From positions 1 to 64,000 of the forward strand of contig NZ_WEGI01000021.1 of NCBI RefSeq assembly GCF_009604425.1: DNA of 64,000 nucleotides. The letters are read 5' to 3'. The translations under genes were made by a program, and so were the position numbers. This document shows positions 9,372 through 18,367 of this stretch, piece by piece. Every line of letters starts with the position of its first letter. Position 1 is the stretch's first letter. The notes beneath the pieces are model-generated. The model made no database searches and was not told where the DNA came from. It was given only the letters and a program-made list of their open reading frames with translations. The DNA comes from Nocardia aurantia. GTDB lineage: Bacteria; Actinomycetota; Actinomycetes; Mycobacteriales; Mycobacteriaceae.

Positions 9372-10619
9372 TCACGGTTGCCGCCATTCGCGGGCGCGGC
9401 GGAGTACTTCCGAGAACGGCAGATTCGTGTCGACCGCGGGTTCCCTGGGCAGGCCGAGTACGCGCTCGGCGACCCCGTTGCGCTGCATCTGCTCGGTGCC
9501 GCCGGCGACGGCCGGTTTCTTGCTCTCCAGGAACGCGTGGGCGGCCGCGCCGGAGCCCGGCGAGGCCGGATCCCACGCCACCGCGTCCACGCCGCCGAGG
9601 TCGAGCGCGGCCCGCGCGCGGGCCGCGCTCGCGGCGGCCTTCGCCAGCTTCCCGTACGCGGCCACACCGGAATCGGCTCTGCCGTGTCGCGCGGCGGTCG
9701 CGATGCGCGCCTCGAGCTGGGCGACCGCGTAGGTCTCGAGGTGGGCGGCGGTGATCGTGCGCAGCACGGCCGGGTCGTCGAGACGTCCGGCGCGGCGGGC
9801 GAGTTCGACGAGATCCGGGCACAGCCGGCCCGGATCGTCCGGTGTTTCCACCGCGCCGGGGCGGCCCGCGCCGCGCTCGAACACCAGCAGGGTCGCCGTC
9901 ACCGACCAGCCCCGGTCGACCTCGCCGATCCGGTCGGTGTCGGGCACGATCACGTCGTCGAGGAATTCCTCGCAGAATTCGCTGCCGCCGCCGATCTGGC
10001 GGATGGGCCGGACGGTGAGTCCGGCCGCGTCGCACGGCACGCCGAACCAGGTCAGCCCCTGATGTTTCGGGGCTTCCCAATCGGTCCGGGCCAGGCACAT
10101 ACCCCAGTCCGCCAGGTGCGCCAGCGAGCTCCAGATCTTGGCGCCGTCCAGCGACCAGCTTCCGTCGTCGCGGCGGGTGGCGCGGGTCCGGATGCCGGCC
10201 AGGTCGGATCCGGCGGCGGGCTCGGAGAAGAACTGGCACCAGAGTTCTTCCCCGCGAAGCACTTTCGGCACGTGCCGGGCCAGGTATGCCGGTGTCGCGT
10301 GCCGCAGCATGGTCGGGACGCAGGAACCGAAGGTCGTCACGCTGAGGATGCCGAAATTCGGGGTGACGAAATCCGTTGCCTCCTCGGCGAAGGCGCGTTC
10401 GTAGGCGGCGGGCAGTCCGCCGCCGCCGTATTCGGCCGGCCAGGTCAGGCCCGCGAACCCGCCGTCGGACAGCCGGCGCTGGATGGCCCGGTGCTCGCGC
10501 ACGTGCGTTTCGGCATGCGGATCCGGTGTCGCGGTGGTGGTCCGGCGGTCCAGGTTCCCGGGCAGCCAGGCCCGGACCCGGGCCCGGAATTCCTCGATGC
10601 TCTCGGCGGGCGACGTCAC
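9372..10619 (-). CDS. acyl-CoA dehydrogenase (FadE26/FadE28-like subunit)
   Basis: A 415-residue flavin-dependent acyl-CoA dehydrogenase, forming an alpha,beta double bond in an acyl-CoA. Visible family segments are GFAGLTWPAEYGGGG, the FAD/substrate region CQFFSEPAAGSDLAGIRTRA, and the C-terminal GGTEQMQRNGVAERVLGLPREP typical of actinobacterial FadE proteins. The Glu in LLVFERGAG is at the place where the catalytic base sits in FadE26-type subunits (from family knowledge). The start is the GTG that overlaps the stop of the next dehydrogenase (GTGA), a strong sign of coupled synthesis. Such adjacent pairs usually form alpha2beta2 enzymes acting on bulky, often steroid-like CoA esters. Confidence 0.9.
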   Translation of the reverse strand: MTSPAESIEEFRARVRAWLPGNLDRRTTTATPDPHAETHVREHRAIQRRLSDGGFAGLTWPAEYGGGGLPAAYERAFAEEATDFVTPNFGILSVTTFGSCVPTMLRHATPAYLARHVPKVLRGEELWCQFFSEPAAGSDLAGIRTRATRRDDGSWSLDGAKIWSSLAHLADWGMCLARTDWEAPKHQGLTWFGVPCDAAGLTVRPIRQIGGGSEFCEEFLDDVIVPDTDRIGEVDRGWSVTATLLVFERGAGRPGAVETPDDPGRLCPDLVELARRAGRLDDPAVLRTITAAHLETYAVAQLEARIATAARHGRADSGVAAYGKLAKAAASAARARAALDLGGVDAVAWDPASPGSGAAAHAFLESKKPAVAGGTEQMQRNGVAERVLGLPREPAVDTNLPFSEVLRRAREWRQP

Positions 10620-11728
10620 CGGGCCTCCTGCAATTCGTCGGCGTGCGCGGCCAGGATCCGGCCGCGATGGAACTCGGTGGTGCCGTACAGCGCGACGTTC
10701 GTGACGGCACGGCGCAGATACAGGTGCAGATCGTGTTCCCACGCGAAACCGATTCCGCCGTAGACCTGTTGGCAGTCCTGGACCAGCCGGGCGGCGCGCT
10801 CGCCGACGTAGGCGGCGAGGATCGCCACGGTCTCCGCGGCGTAGGACCGGTCCGCCGCGACCGCGCGGGTCGCGCCCGCGAGCACGGCCTTCATGGCCTC
10901 GACGGCGACGCTCATATCGGCCATCAGGTGTTTGAGGGCCTGGAAGGATCCGATCGGGCGGCCGAAGGCGATTCGGTCCAGCGAGTACTGCCGGGTCAGG
11001 TCGAACAGCCGGTCCAGGGCCCCGATCGTCTCGGCGGCCGACAACAGCGCCGCCACCGTGCGCAGCCGCTCGGCCGCGCCGGGGAGGGTCGCGGTGTGCG
11101 GCACGCGCACGCCGTCGAGGGTCATCCGCACGAGCCGGCGGGTGAGATCCAGGCAGGCCAGGGGCCGCCCGGCGGTCAGGTGATCCGTCTCGATCAGGAC
11201 GGGCAGGGTTCCGCCGGCCGTCGACGCCGTCAGCAGGATCCAGTCCGCGGACGCGTCGTCGACGATCACGCTTCCGGTCAGCGACAGGTCCGCGCCCGCG
11301 GTCTCGGCGAGCAGGGCGGTCCCGCCCCACAGCGCGTCGCCGGCGACCGCGAGGGTGGCGCGGGCCTTGCCGGTCACCAACTCCGGCAGCACCGCGCGCT
11401 GCCGCGCCTCGTCGCCGACGGCGGACACGGCCGCGGCGACGGCGTTGGCGGCGACGAACGGTTCGGGCAGCAGCCGCTCACCACGCAGCCGCGCGAGCAG
11501 CACCGCGTCGGCCACCGGATCACCGGAAACGCTTCCGCCGCCGAATGTCTCGTCGGCGAACATGGCGAACCAGCCGAGCTCGGCGGCCGCCCCGACGTGG
11601 CCGGCGCCGGCGGACCCACCGTCGGCGAGCGCGCGAATCGCGGTGAGCGGCAGCACCTCATCGATGAACCGCGCCGAGGTGTCCAGCAGCAGTCGCTGGT
11701 CCTCGGTCGGTTCGGGATCCAGCCTCAT
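10616..11728 (-). CDS. acyl-CoA dehydrogenase, probable second (non-catalytic-type) subunit
   Basis: A 370-residue acyl-CoA dehydrogenase-family protein, shorter than the partner encoded next to it. It keeps fold signatures such as RIAFGRPIGSFQALKHLMADM and QVYGGIGFAWEHDLHLYLRR, but where classical enzymes have the catalytic YEGT it reads LYGTTE. With the FERG-type Glu in the neighbour, this suggests a heteromeric enzyme in which this subunit contributes FAD-binding surfaces. Both ends overlap neighbouring genes: its ATG shares ATGA with the upstream hydratase stop, and its stop shares GTGA with the downstream dehydrogenase. An open frame extends upstream to 12028 but runs inside the hydratase gene and is not coding. 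Confidence 0.88.
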   Translation of the reverse strand: MRLDPEPTEDQRLLLDTSARFIDEVLPLTAIRALADGGSAGAGHVGAAAELGWFAMFADETFGGGSVSGDPVADAVLLARLRGERLLPEPFVAANAVAAAVSAVGDEARQRAVLPELVTGKARATLAVAGDALWGGTALLAETAGADLSLTGSVIVDDASADWILLTASTAGGTLPVLIETDHLTAGRPLACLDLTRRLVRMTLDGVRVPHTATLPGAAERLRTVAALLSAAETIGALDRLFDLTRQYSLDRIAFGRPIGSFQALKHLMADMSVAVEAMKAVLAGATRAVAADRSYAAETVAILAAYVGERAARLVQDCQQVYGGIGFAWEHDLHLYLRRAVTNVALYGTTEFHRGRILAAHADELQEAR

Positions 11729-12642
11729 GCCGTCTCCGCGTCGGCGACCACCCGGTCCCGGACCGCCGGCCGGACCGGACCGGCGTTCTTCCAGTTCGGC
11801 ACGCCGTCGGATTCGTGGGCACGGGCCACCTTGTCGTCGTGCAACTCGGCCCAGTGCGAGTGGTTGAGCTGATGCAGCCCGAAACAGGCCTGCAGGGCGT
11901 TGTAGAAGCCCATGTTGTCCTGGGTCTGGTTCACCGACTCCTTGATCAGCAGGGCCGCCATGGTCGGGGTCTTCGCGATCCGCTTCGCGAATTCCTCGGT
12001 GTTGGAAGCGAGTTCGGCGCGCGGCCACAGCTTGGAGACCATGCCGAGCCGGTAGGCCTCCTCGGCGTCGATCGAATCACCGGTGAGCATCAGCTCCTTG
12101 GTCTTCCGGAGACCGAATTCCCAAGGGTGCGCGAAGTATTCGACGCCGCACATGCCGAGCCGGGCGCCGACCACGTCGGCGAACACGGTGCCCTCGGCGG
12201 CCACGATCAGATCGCAGCTCCACATCAGCATCAGCGCGGCGGCGTAGACGTTGCCGTGCACCTCGGCGATCGTGATCTTGCGCAGATTGCGCCAGCGGCG
12301 GGTGTTCTCGAAGAAGTAGTGCCACTCCTGCAACATCCGGTGCTCGGCCCCGACCCGGGTGCCGCCGTTGGTGCGGTGCGTGACGTGCTGGTTCGGGCCC
12401 GGCTCACGCTCCTCGATGCGCAGCGCGGAGCCGAGATCGTGACCGGAGGAGAACATGGCGCCCGTGCCGCCGAGAATGACGACCCGGACCTCGTCGTCGG
12501 CCTCCGCGCGCAGGAACGCCTCGTTCAGTTCGACCAGCATCTGCCGGTTCTGCGCGTTGCGAACCTCGGGGCGGTCCAGCATGATTCGCACCACCCGTCC
12601 CTCGTCGAGGGTGGTGTAGCCGATGAATCGGTAGTCACTCAT
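11725..12642 (-). CDS. enoyl-CoA hydratase/isomerase family protein
   Basis: A 305-residue crotonase-fold protein, likely adding water to an enoyl-CoA or carrying out a related step. The N-terminal strand RVVRIMLDRPEVRNAQNRQ and the oxyanion-hole segment GAMFSSGHDLG are clear; the second oxyanion region reads EVHGNVYAAALMLMWSCDLIVAAE. It is longer than the common 260-residue enzymes because of an insertion after the GHDLG loop and a C-terminal extension ending in Ala/Glu. The ATG at 12642 has GAGAGAAGAAT upstream. Its stop overlaps the acyl-CoA dehydrogenase start by ATGA, placing it in the same operon and consistent with sequential beta-oxidation steps. Confidence 0.9.
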   Translation of the reverse strand: MSDYRFIGYTTLDEGRVVRIMLDRPEVRNAQNRQMLVELNEAFLRAEADDEVRVVILGGTGAMFSSGHDLGSALRIEEREPGPNQHVTHRTNGGTRVGAEHRMLQEWHYFFENTRRWRNLRKITIAEVHGNVYAAALMLMWSCDLIVAAEGTVFADVVGARLGMCGVEYFAHPWEFGLRKTKELMLTGDSIDAEEAYRLGMVSKLWPRAELASNTEEFAKRIAKTPTMAALLIKESVNQTQDNMGFYNALQACFGLHQLNHSHWAELHDDKVARAHESDGVPNWKNAGPVRPAVRDRVVADAETA

Positions 12643-12664
12643 ATTCTTCTCTCTCGTCGGGTGG

Positions 12665-13894
12665 TCACAGCAGGCCCTGCTCGCGCATCCGCGCGATCCG
12701 CTCGGGTGGGTAGCCGAGCAGTCCGCCGTAGACGCGGTCGTTGTGCTGACCGAGATGCGGTGCGGGACCGTCGAATCCGGCCGGGGTATCGGAGAAGACG
12801 ATCGGCAGGCCGCTGCCGTGCAACTGCTCCGCGACGCCGTGGTCCGGATGGGCCAGCGGCACCGTCTCGCCGCGAGCCCGCACCCGCGGATCCCGCACCG
12901 CCTCCTCGGGGGTCCGCACCTCGGACACCGGGATGTCAGCGGCCGCAAGCCTTTCGCAGATCTCCGCGACCGTCAGACCGGCGGTCCACGAGGCGACGAT
13001 CGCGTGGATCTCGTCGGCGTGCGCGGCCCGGGGTGCGCGAGTGGCGAAGCGCGGATCGGCCAGCAGTTCCGGCATGCCCATCGCCGCGGGCAGCCGCGTG
13101 AAGAACCGGTCGTTGGCGGCGCAGATCGTCACCTGCCCGTCGGCGGCCGCGAAGATGCCGAACGGCGCGAGGCGGTTGAGGAAATTGCCGGTGCGCGGCG
13201 ACATTCCGGTCGCGGCGTAGCCACCCCACGGTTCCACGGCGACCATCGAGGTGAGCGCGCCGAGCATCGAGACGTCGACGTGCTGCCCCAGCCCCGTCTC
13301 GCGCGCCTTCACCACCGCGGCGACCGTGCCCATCACCGCGAACAGCGGGGCGACCATGTCGCCGAGCGGCAGCCCGACCCGGACCGGGTCGTCGCCCTCG
13401 GAACCCGAGGCCAGCGTCAGACCCGACAGCGCCTGGATCGTCACGTCGTACGCCTTGCCCGAATCGCCGGGTGCGTCGCCACCGAAACCACTGATCGAGG
13501 TGTAGACCAGGCGCGGATTGACCTCGCGCGCATGCCGATACCCGATCCCGAGCCGATCCGCGGTGCCGGCGCTGAAGTTCTCGACGACGATGTCGGCATC
13601 GCGGATCAGGTCGTCGAACACCGAGATCGCCTCGGGGTGTTTGAGATTCAGGGTGATGCCGAGTTTGCCGCGGCAGCGTTCCAGGAACGGGATCGACAGG
13701 TCGTCGTCGTGCTGTGGCAGCCGGTGCACGCCGTCGCGGCCGAGGTAGGGGACGTTGCCGCGGGCCACGTCGCCGGACCCCGGCTCCTCGATCTTGATCA
13801 CGGTCGCGCCGAGGCCGCCGAGCAGCAGCGTGGCGTACGGGCCGGACAGCGCGCGGGTGAGGTCGACGACGGTCAGACCGGACAGCGGGCCCAT
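12665..13894 (-). CDS. CaiB/BaiF family CoA-transferase
   Basis: A 409-residue class III CoA-transferase. The N-terminal SGLTVVDLTRALSGPYATLLLGGLGA and IKIEEPGSGDVARGN segments match the family, as does the region DADIVVENFSAGTADRLGIGY, where the Asp-containing transferase active site is found nearby. These enzymes move CoA between carboxylic acids without ATP or racemise 2-methylacyl-CoAs. The ATG overlaps the stop of the upstream ligase (TGATG). A second family member lies two genes upstream. Having both suggests either a heteromeric enzyme or two different acids handled by the pathway. Confidence 0.9.
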   Translation of the reverse strand: MGPLSGLTVVDLTRALSGPYATLLLGGLGATVIKIEEPGSGDVARGNVPYLGRDGVHRLPQHDDDLSIPFLERCRGKLGITLNLKHPEAISVFDDLIRDADIVVENFSAGTADRLGIGYRHAREVNPRLVYTSISGFGGDAPGDSGKAYDVTIQALSGLTLASGSEGDDPVRVGLPLGDMVAPLFAVMGTVAAVVKARETGLGQHVDVSMLGALTSMVAVEPWGGYAATGMSPRTGNFLNRLAPFGIFAAADGQVTICAANDRFFTRLPAAMGMPELLADPRFATRAPRAAHADEIHAIVASWTAGLTVAEICERLAAADIPVSEVRTPEEAVRDPRVRARGETVPLAHPDHGVAEQLHGSGLPIVFSDTPAGFDGPAPHLGQHNDRVYGGLLGYPPERIARMREQGLL

Positions 13895-15447
13895 CAGCGG
13901 CCTCCCGCCGTGGCGTACCGCCGGCGCAGTTCGCGCCGATTCAATTTGCCCATCGGGGTGCGCTCGATCGCGTCGACGAACCGGATCACCCGCGGGGTCT
14001 TCACCGCCGACAGGTGCGTGCGGCAGAAGCCGACCAGCTCCTCCGCGGTCGGGGTGGCACCCGCCGCCGGAACCACAAGGGCCAGAGCCTGTTCGCCCAT
14101 CTCCGGATCGTCCACGCCGATCACGGCGACGTCCGCGACCGCCGGATGTTCGGCGAGCACCCGCTCCGATTCGGCGGGGTAGATGTTCACGCCGCCGGAG
14201 ACGATCTTGTCGCTGTCCCGATCGGTGAGATACACGAAACCGTCGGCGTCGACCCGGCCGATCTCGCCCAGGGTGAACACGCCCGGCCGCAGGTTGGCGG
14301 CGGCGGTGAGCTCCGGCGCGTCCTCGTACTCGATACCCCAGCCGGCCGCGTTCTCGAAGTACAGCCGGCCCTCGCTGCCCGCGGGCAGTTCCCGGCCCGC
14401 GTCGTCGACCACGAGCGCGCGGTAGCCGGGCACGGTCCGGCCGACCGAGGTCGGGTGCGCCAGCCATTCGGCGGTCGTGATCGCGCACACGCCACCGGAT
14501 TCCGTGCCGCCGTAGGTCTCGAGGAACACCGGGCCCCACCAGTCGATCATGGCCCGCTTGACGTCCTCCGGGCAGCCGGCGCCGGTCTGGGTGATCAGCC
14601 GGATCGAGCCGACGTCGTGCTCCGTGCGGCTCTCGTCGCGGGCGCGCAGCAGCCGGATGAAGTGGGTCGGCACCATCAGGCTGGTCGCGATCCGTTCCCG
14701 CGCGATGGTTTCCAGGATCTCGATCGCGTCGAAGCGGCGCGGCACGTGCACCGGCACGCCGGCGGTCAGCAGTGCCGTCGCCTGGATCGGGCCGGAGTGG
14801 TACAGCGGCCCGGACACCAGATGCGGTCCCTGCCCGGCGAATCGGTTGGTCGCGGCCCACCGCCGGTATGCGGCCGGGGTGGCGCCGCGCGGGAAGATCG
14901 AGCGCGGCATCAGGGTGCGCTTCGGTCGTCCGGTGGTACCCGAGCTGAACAGGATCGGTGCGGCGACCGGATATTCCGGCCCCTCCGCCAGCACCGGGCC
15001 CGCCGACCACTGCCGCATCGTGGTGTATCCCGCGCCGGATTCGGCCGACCAGGTGAGGACCCGCACCTCGGGCAGTGCCGCGGTGGCGGCGAGCGCCGTG
15101 CCCAGCAGATCGGGCCCCGCGAACAGGGTGCCCGCACCGGATTCGGCGAGCATGTGGGCGATCTCGGCGGGCCGCAGGTGCACGTTCAGCGGCACCAGCG
15201 GCGCACCGGACAGGATCGTGGCGGCACAGATGAGCAGGGAGCGGCCGGAATTGCGGGCCAGCACCGCGACCGGCCGTGGCCGCGTGGCGTATTCGGCGCG
15301 CAACCGGCCCGCGACCCGATCCAGCTCGGCGGCGACCGCGGCGGGCGGCAACCGCAGATCCCAGGCGTTCAGCCCGAATTCGGTGGTGCCGCTGTCGTCC
15401 GCACCGGCGGCACCGGGCTCCGGGCCCGGTGGCTTCGACATGTTCAT
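13894..15447 (-). CDS. AMP-forming acyl-CoA ligase
   Basis: A 517-residue member of the ANL adenylating superfamily, expected to activate a carboxylic acid to its CoA thioester. Motifs present: the phosphate loop LFSSGTTGRPKRTLM (near residue 170), ETYGGTESGG, and the C-terminal hinge/catalytic Lys segment ERTPMGKLNRREL. The start is the first of two ATG codons three residues apart; AGGAGA lies about seven bases before it. It shares one base with the downstream CoA-transferase and follows another CoA-transferase by 39 bases. The acid it activates is unknown; hydrophobic cyclic acids fit the neighbourhood. Confidence 0.92.
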   Translation of the reverse strand: MNMSKPPGPEPGAAGADDSGTTEFGLNAWDLRLPPAAVAAELDRVAGRLRAEYATRPRPVAVLARNSGRSLLICAATILSGAPLVPLNVHLRPAEIAHMLAESGAGTLFAGPDLLGTALAATAALPEVRVLTWSAESGAGYTTMRQWSAGPVLAEGPEYPVAAPILFSSGTTGRPKRTLMPRSIFPRGATPAAYRRWAATNRFAGQGPHLVSGPLYHSGPIQATALLTAGVPVHVPRRFDAIEILETIARERIATSLMVPTHFIRLLRARDESRTEHDVGSIRLITQTGAGCPEDVKRAMIDWWGPVFLETYGGTESGGVCAITTAEWLAHPTSVGRTVPGYRALVVDDAGRELPAGSEGRLYFENAAGWGIEYEDAPELTAAANLRPGVFTLGEIGRVDADGFVYLTDRDSDKIVSGGVNIYPAESERVLAEHPAVADVAVIGVDDPEMGEQALALVVPAAGATPTAEELVGFCRTHLSAVKTPRVIRFVDAIERTPMGKLNRRELRRRYATAGGR

Positions 15448-15486
15448 GACCGACTCTCCTGTGTGTTCGGATCGGGGGCGAGGGCG

Positions 15487-16680
15487 CTAGGTGATGACAC
15501 CGGCCGCTTTGAGCCGGGCGATCTCGTCCCAGTCGTGACCGGCCTCCAGCAGCAGCAGTTCCGTGTGCTCGCCCAGTTCGGGCCCGCGCGGCAGGGTGGC
15601 CGCCGGGGTGCCCACGGTGAACGGCGCCCGCACCAGCCGCATCTCGGAATCCGGTACCGAGCAGACGAATCCGTTCGCCACCACCTGCGGATCGGAGACG
15701 AGTTCCGAGACCGCCCGGACCGGCGCCCAGGGGCCCGCGAATCCGGCGAAGACGGCACACCATTCGTCGCGGGTCCGGTGCGCGAAGGCCGCCTCCAGCG
15801 CGGTGCGCAGCTCCGGGGTGTGGGCCGCGCGGGCGGCGGCGTCGGCGAAGCGCGGCTCGCCCGCCAGTTCCGGAACGCCCAGGTGGCTACAGAATTCGTG
15901 CCAGTAGCGATCGGACTGCATGAGGTTGATCATGATCCAGCCGCCGTCGGCGCAGCGGTACGAACCGGTCAGCGCGGGCATCGGCAGCCGGTCACCGGAA
16001 GTGGCCGCACCGGAGACGATTTCGCTGGCGGTGACCCAGGCCGCGGCGCCCATCAGCGAGGCGCCGACCGGCTGCGGGTCCGCGCCGCGCTCGCGGCCCA
16101 GCAGGGCCGCCAGCACACCGGCGGCCAGCCCGACCGAGGCGATCCGGTCGCCGAACGACGGTGGCTGCCGGGCCACCTGCGGCGCACCGGGTTCGGTCAC
16201 CAGCTCACCGACCCCGCCGCGCGCCCAGAAGGCGGTGATGTCGTAACCGGGCTTGTCGCTGTCGAGCCCCGACGGCCCGAACGCGTCGCCGCGGGCATAG
16301 ATCAGCCGCGGGTTGATCTCGGCCAGATCCTCTTGCGACAGACCGTGTTTCACCAGTGCCGTCTGCCGGAAGCTGGTCATGAACACGTCCGCGCCGCGGA
16401 TCAGCGAGCAGGCCAGGTCCCGGCCACCGGGCGCGGACAGGTCGATGCCGATGCTGCGCTTGCCCCGATTCGCCTGTGCCGAACGGGCCGATAGCGCCCC
16501 GGCGGTGTTGGCGGCGCCGGCGGTGGTCAGCGCGTGGTAGGGATCCCCGTGCCGCGGGTGCTCGATGCGCACCACGTCCGCGCCGAGATCGGCCAGGATC
16601 GCCGCCGCGCTCGGCACGAACACCCACTGCGCGAGTTCCACGACCCGGATTCCGGCCAGGGGGCCGTTCGGTGTGCTCAT
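15487..16680 (-). CDS. CaiB/BaiF family CoA-transferase
   Basis: A 397-residue class III CoA-transferase. It begins GIRVVELAQWVFVPSAAAILADLGADVVRIEHPRHGDP, a typical family opening, followed by RSIGIDLSAPGGRDLACSLIRGADVFMTSFR. In many relatives the last segment is DVLIENF/DVVVENF with the catalytic Asp farther on; here it is DVFMTSFR, so the active-site Asp should be checked by alignment. The ATG at 16680 has AGGAGAGG upstream and overlaps the stop of the DUF35 gene (ATGA). It may pair with the other CaiB/BaiF protein in the operon. Confidence 0.88.
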   Translation of the reverse strand: MSTPNGPLAGIRVVELAQWVFVPSAAAILADLGADVVRIEHPRHGDPYHALTTAGAANTAGALSARSAQANRGKRSIGIDLSAPGGRDLACSLIRGADVFMTSFRQTALVKHGLSQEDLAEINPRLIYARGDAFGPSGLDSDKPGYDITAFWARGGVGELVTEPGAPQVARQPPSFGDRIASVGLAAGVLAALLGRERGADPQPVGASLMGAAAWVTASEIVSGAATSGDRLPMPALTGSYRCADGGWIMINLMQSDRYWHEFCSHLGVPELAGEPRFADAAARAAHTPELRTALEAAFAHRTRDEWCAVFAGFAGPWAPVRAVSELVSDPQVVANGFVCSVPDSEMRLVRAPFTVGTPAATLPRGPELGEHTELLLLEAGHDWDEIARLKAAGVIT

Positions 16681-17150
16681 CGGTCCTCTCCTTCCACCGG
16701 CCGCCACTGCAGCAGGGTGTAGTCACGTCCGCTCACATGCCGATCGACGAATTCGCCGCGCACCGGGGTGCCGACGGTGATCGGGTCGCGGCCCGGATCG
16801 CCGAGCAGCAGATTGCCGACCAGCCGAATCCCGCCCGCGGCAGGCAGTTCCACCACCGCGACCACGTAGGGCACGGCGGTCACCAGTTCCTCGCGGGCCG
16901 CATGCCACACCCGCGTCCAGCTGAACAGCACGCCCTCCGGCGCCGTCGCCCGCCAGCCCGGATCGAACCGGTGGCAGCGGTGACAGATCACCTCCGGCGG
17001 CCACTGCCAGGTGCCGCACTCGCAGTGCTGCACGTACAGTTCGCTCGCCGCGAGCCCGTCGTGGTACGGCCGGTCGAGGCCGGTCGGCAACGGCACCGGA
17101 ACCCCGAAAACCTGTGGTAGCGCGATGTTCTCGCGAGCCGTGGCGGTCAC
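16677..17150 (-). CDS. DUF35 OB-fold/zinc-ribbon acyl-CoA-associated protein
   Basis: A 157-residue protein with an N-terminal helix, a rubredoxin-like zinc ribbon (CEC ... CHRC, about residues 43-60) and a C-terminal OB fold. Proteins of this type do not act alone: they bind thiolase-like partners such as Ltp2 and supply part of the acyl-CoA site, as with the DUF35 domain of ChsH2 in steroid side-chain breakdown. That arrangement is found here too, because the GTG start overlaps the stop of the thiolase-like gene (GTGA). The longer frame to 17405 overlaps that gene and is rejected. Confidence 0.88.
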   Translation of the reverse strand: MTATARENIALPQVFGVPVPLPTGLDRPYHDGLAASELYVQHCECGTWQWPPEVICHRCHRFDPGWRATAPEGVLFSWTRVWHAAREELVTAVPYVVAVVELPAAGGIRLVGNLLLGDPGRDPITVGTPVRGEFVDRHVSGRDYTLLQWRPVEGEDR

Positions 17151-18355
17151 AGCGCGGCCTCCGTTCCGTACAGCACCCCACTGGTCAGCGAGGTCATCGG
17201 GCCGCCCATGGCGGCGGAGATCACGGCGCCGGGCACCTGATTCGGTGCGGTGCCGCGCAATTGGCGCACCGCCTCGAGGTGGTGGCCCATGCCGAGGATG
17301 TACGCCTCGGCGAAGTTGCCGCCGGCGGTGTTCAGAGGCGCCGCGCCACCGGGTGCGGTCAGGTTCTCGACGGTGAGGAACTCGTCGGCCTCGGCGTAGT
17401 CGCACACACCCATCTCCACCAGGCCCATCACCACACCGGCGGTGAAGTTGTCGTAGATCTGGAACGTATCGATGTCCGCGACACCGACTCCCGCGTCGCG
17501 GTACAGTCGCCGGGCCAGAGCGCGATAGCCCGCGGTGGCGTAGTCCGGATTGTTCTCCGCGCCGGCTCCCGAGCGGTATCCGCCGCTCTGCCCGGCGGCG
17601 AGCACGTAGACCGGGGTCTGCCGCAGCGAGCGGGCCCGGTCCGCGGACACGAGCAGTACCGCGGCGGCGGCGTCGCTCTCCTGGCAGCAGTCGTAGAGGT
17701 GGTAAGGCTCCGCGATCCAGCGACTTTCGTCGTACTGCTCGGCGGTGAGGCCCCGATGTCGCATGACCGCGGCCGGATTGGTCCGGGCGTGCCGGTAGGC
17801 GGCCATCGCGACCGCGCGCATGGTGGACTGCCCGATGCCGTACTCGGCCATCATGCGGGTCGCGCGCAACGCGTACTTGTGCGGTGCGGCGAACGCCCCG
17901 TAGGGGCCCATCGCCGCGCCGCCGAGGTCGTAGCCGGACACCTCCGGCCCGCCGCCGCTGCCGCCGTAGCCGACACCGCGACCGAACCGGCCCACCTCAC
18001 CCTGCCGGCAACCCCGGTAGGCGATCACGCAATCGGCCAGGCCGGCGGCGATCGCGGCGGCGCCGATCGCGACGTGCCCGGCCGAACCGCCACCACCGCC
18101 ACCGAACTGCATTGCCCCGAGCCGTAATTCGGGGATGCCCAGGGCGGTCGCGAGCCGGACCGGATTGCTCCCGTCGTTGGAATAGGCGACGAAGCCGTCG
18201 ATCTCGCCGACCTCGACACCCGCGTCCTCGGCCGCCGCGAGCACCGCCCGCAGCACCATCGCGAACTCGGATTCGGCCGAGCCACCGTGCCGGAAGTACT
18301 CGCTCGCGCCGATGCCGGCCACCGCGACCCGCCCGCGCAGCGAATTCGTTGTCAT
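17147..18355 (-). CDS. thiolase-like lipid-transfer protein (Ltp2-type aldolase candidate)
   Basis: A 402-residue thiolase-superfamily protein starting RVAVAGIGASEYFRHGG. In true thiolases a nucleophilic Cys lies about 90 residues in; here that area reads MQFGGGGGGSAGHVAIGAAAIAAG, without Cys. This matches the SCP-x/Ltp2 branch, where the protein works with a DUF35 partner as a retro-aldolase that cleaves a beta-hydroxyacyl-CoA to a ketone or aldehyde plus acetyl- or propionyl-CoA. The DUF35 gene is directly downstream and overlapping. The family and partner are clear; the exact reaction is inferred. Confidence 0.88.
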   Translation of the reverse strand: MTTNSLRGRVAVAGIGASEYFRHGGSAESEFAMVLRAVLAAAEDAGVEVGEIDGFVAYSNDGSNPVRLATALGIPELRLGAMQFGGGGGGSAGHVAIGAAAIAAGLADCVIAYRGCRQGEVGRFGRGVGYGGSGGGPEVSGYDLGGAAMGPYGAFAAPHKYALRATRMMAEYGIGQSTMRAVAMAAYRHARTNPAAVMRHRGLTAEQYDESRWIAEPYHLYDCCQESDAAAAVLLVSADRARSLRQTPVYVLAAGQSGGYRSGAGAENNPDYATAGYRALARRLYRDAGVGVADIDTFQIYDNFTAGVVMGLVEMGVCDYAEADEFLTVENLTAPGGAAPLNTAGGNFAEAYILGMGHHLEAVRQLRGTAPNQVPGAVISAAMGGPMTSLTSGVLYGTEAAL

Positions 18356-18367
18356 ACCGGAAGCCGC

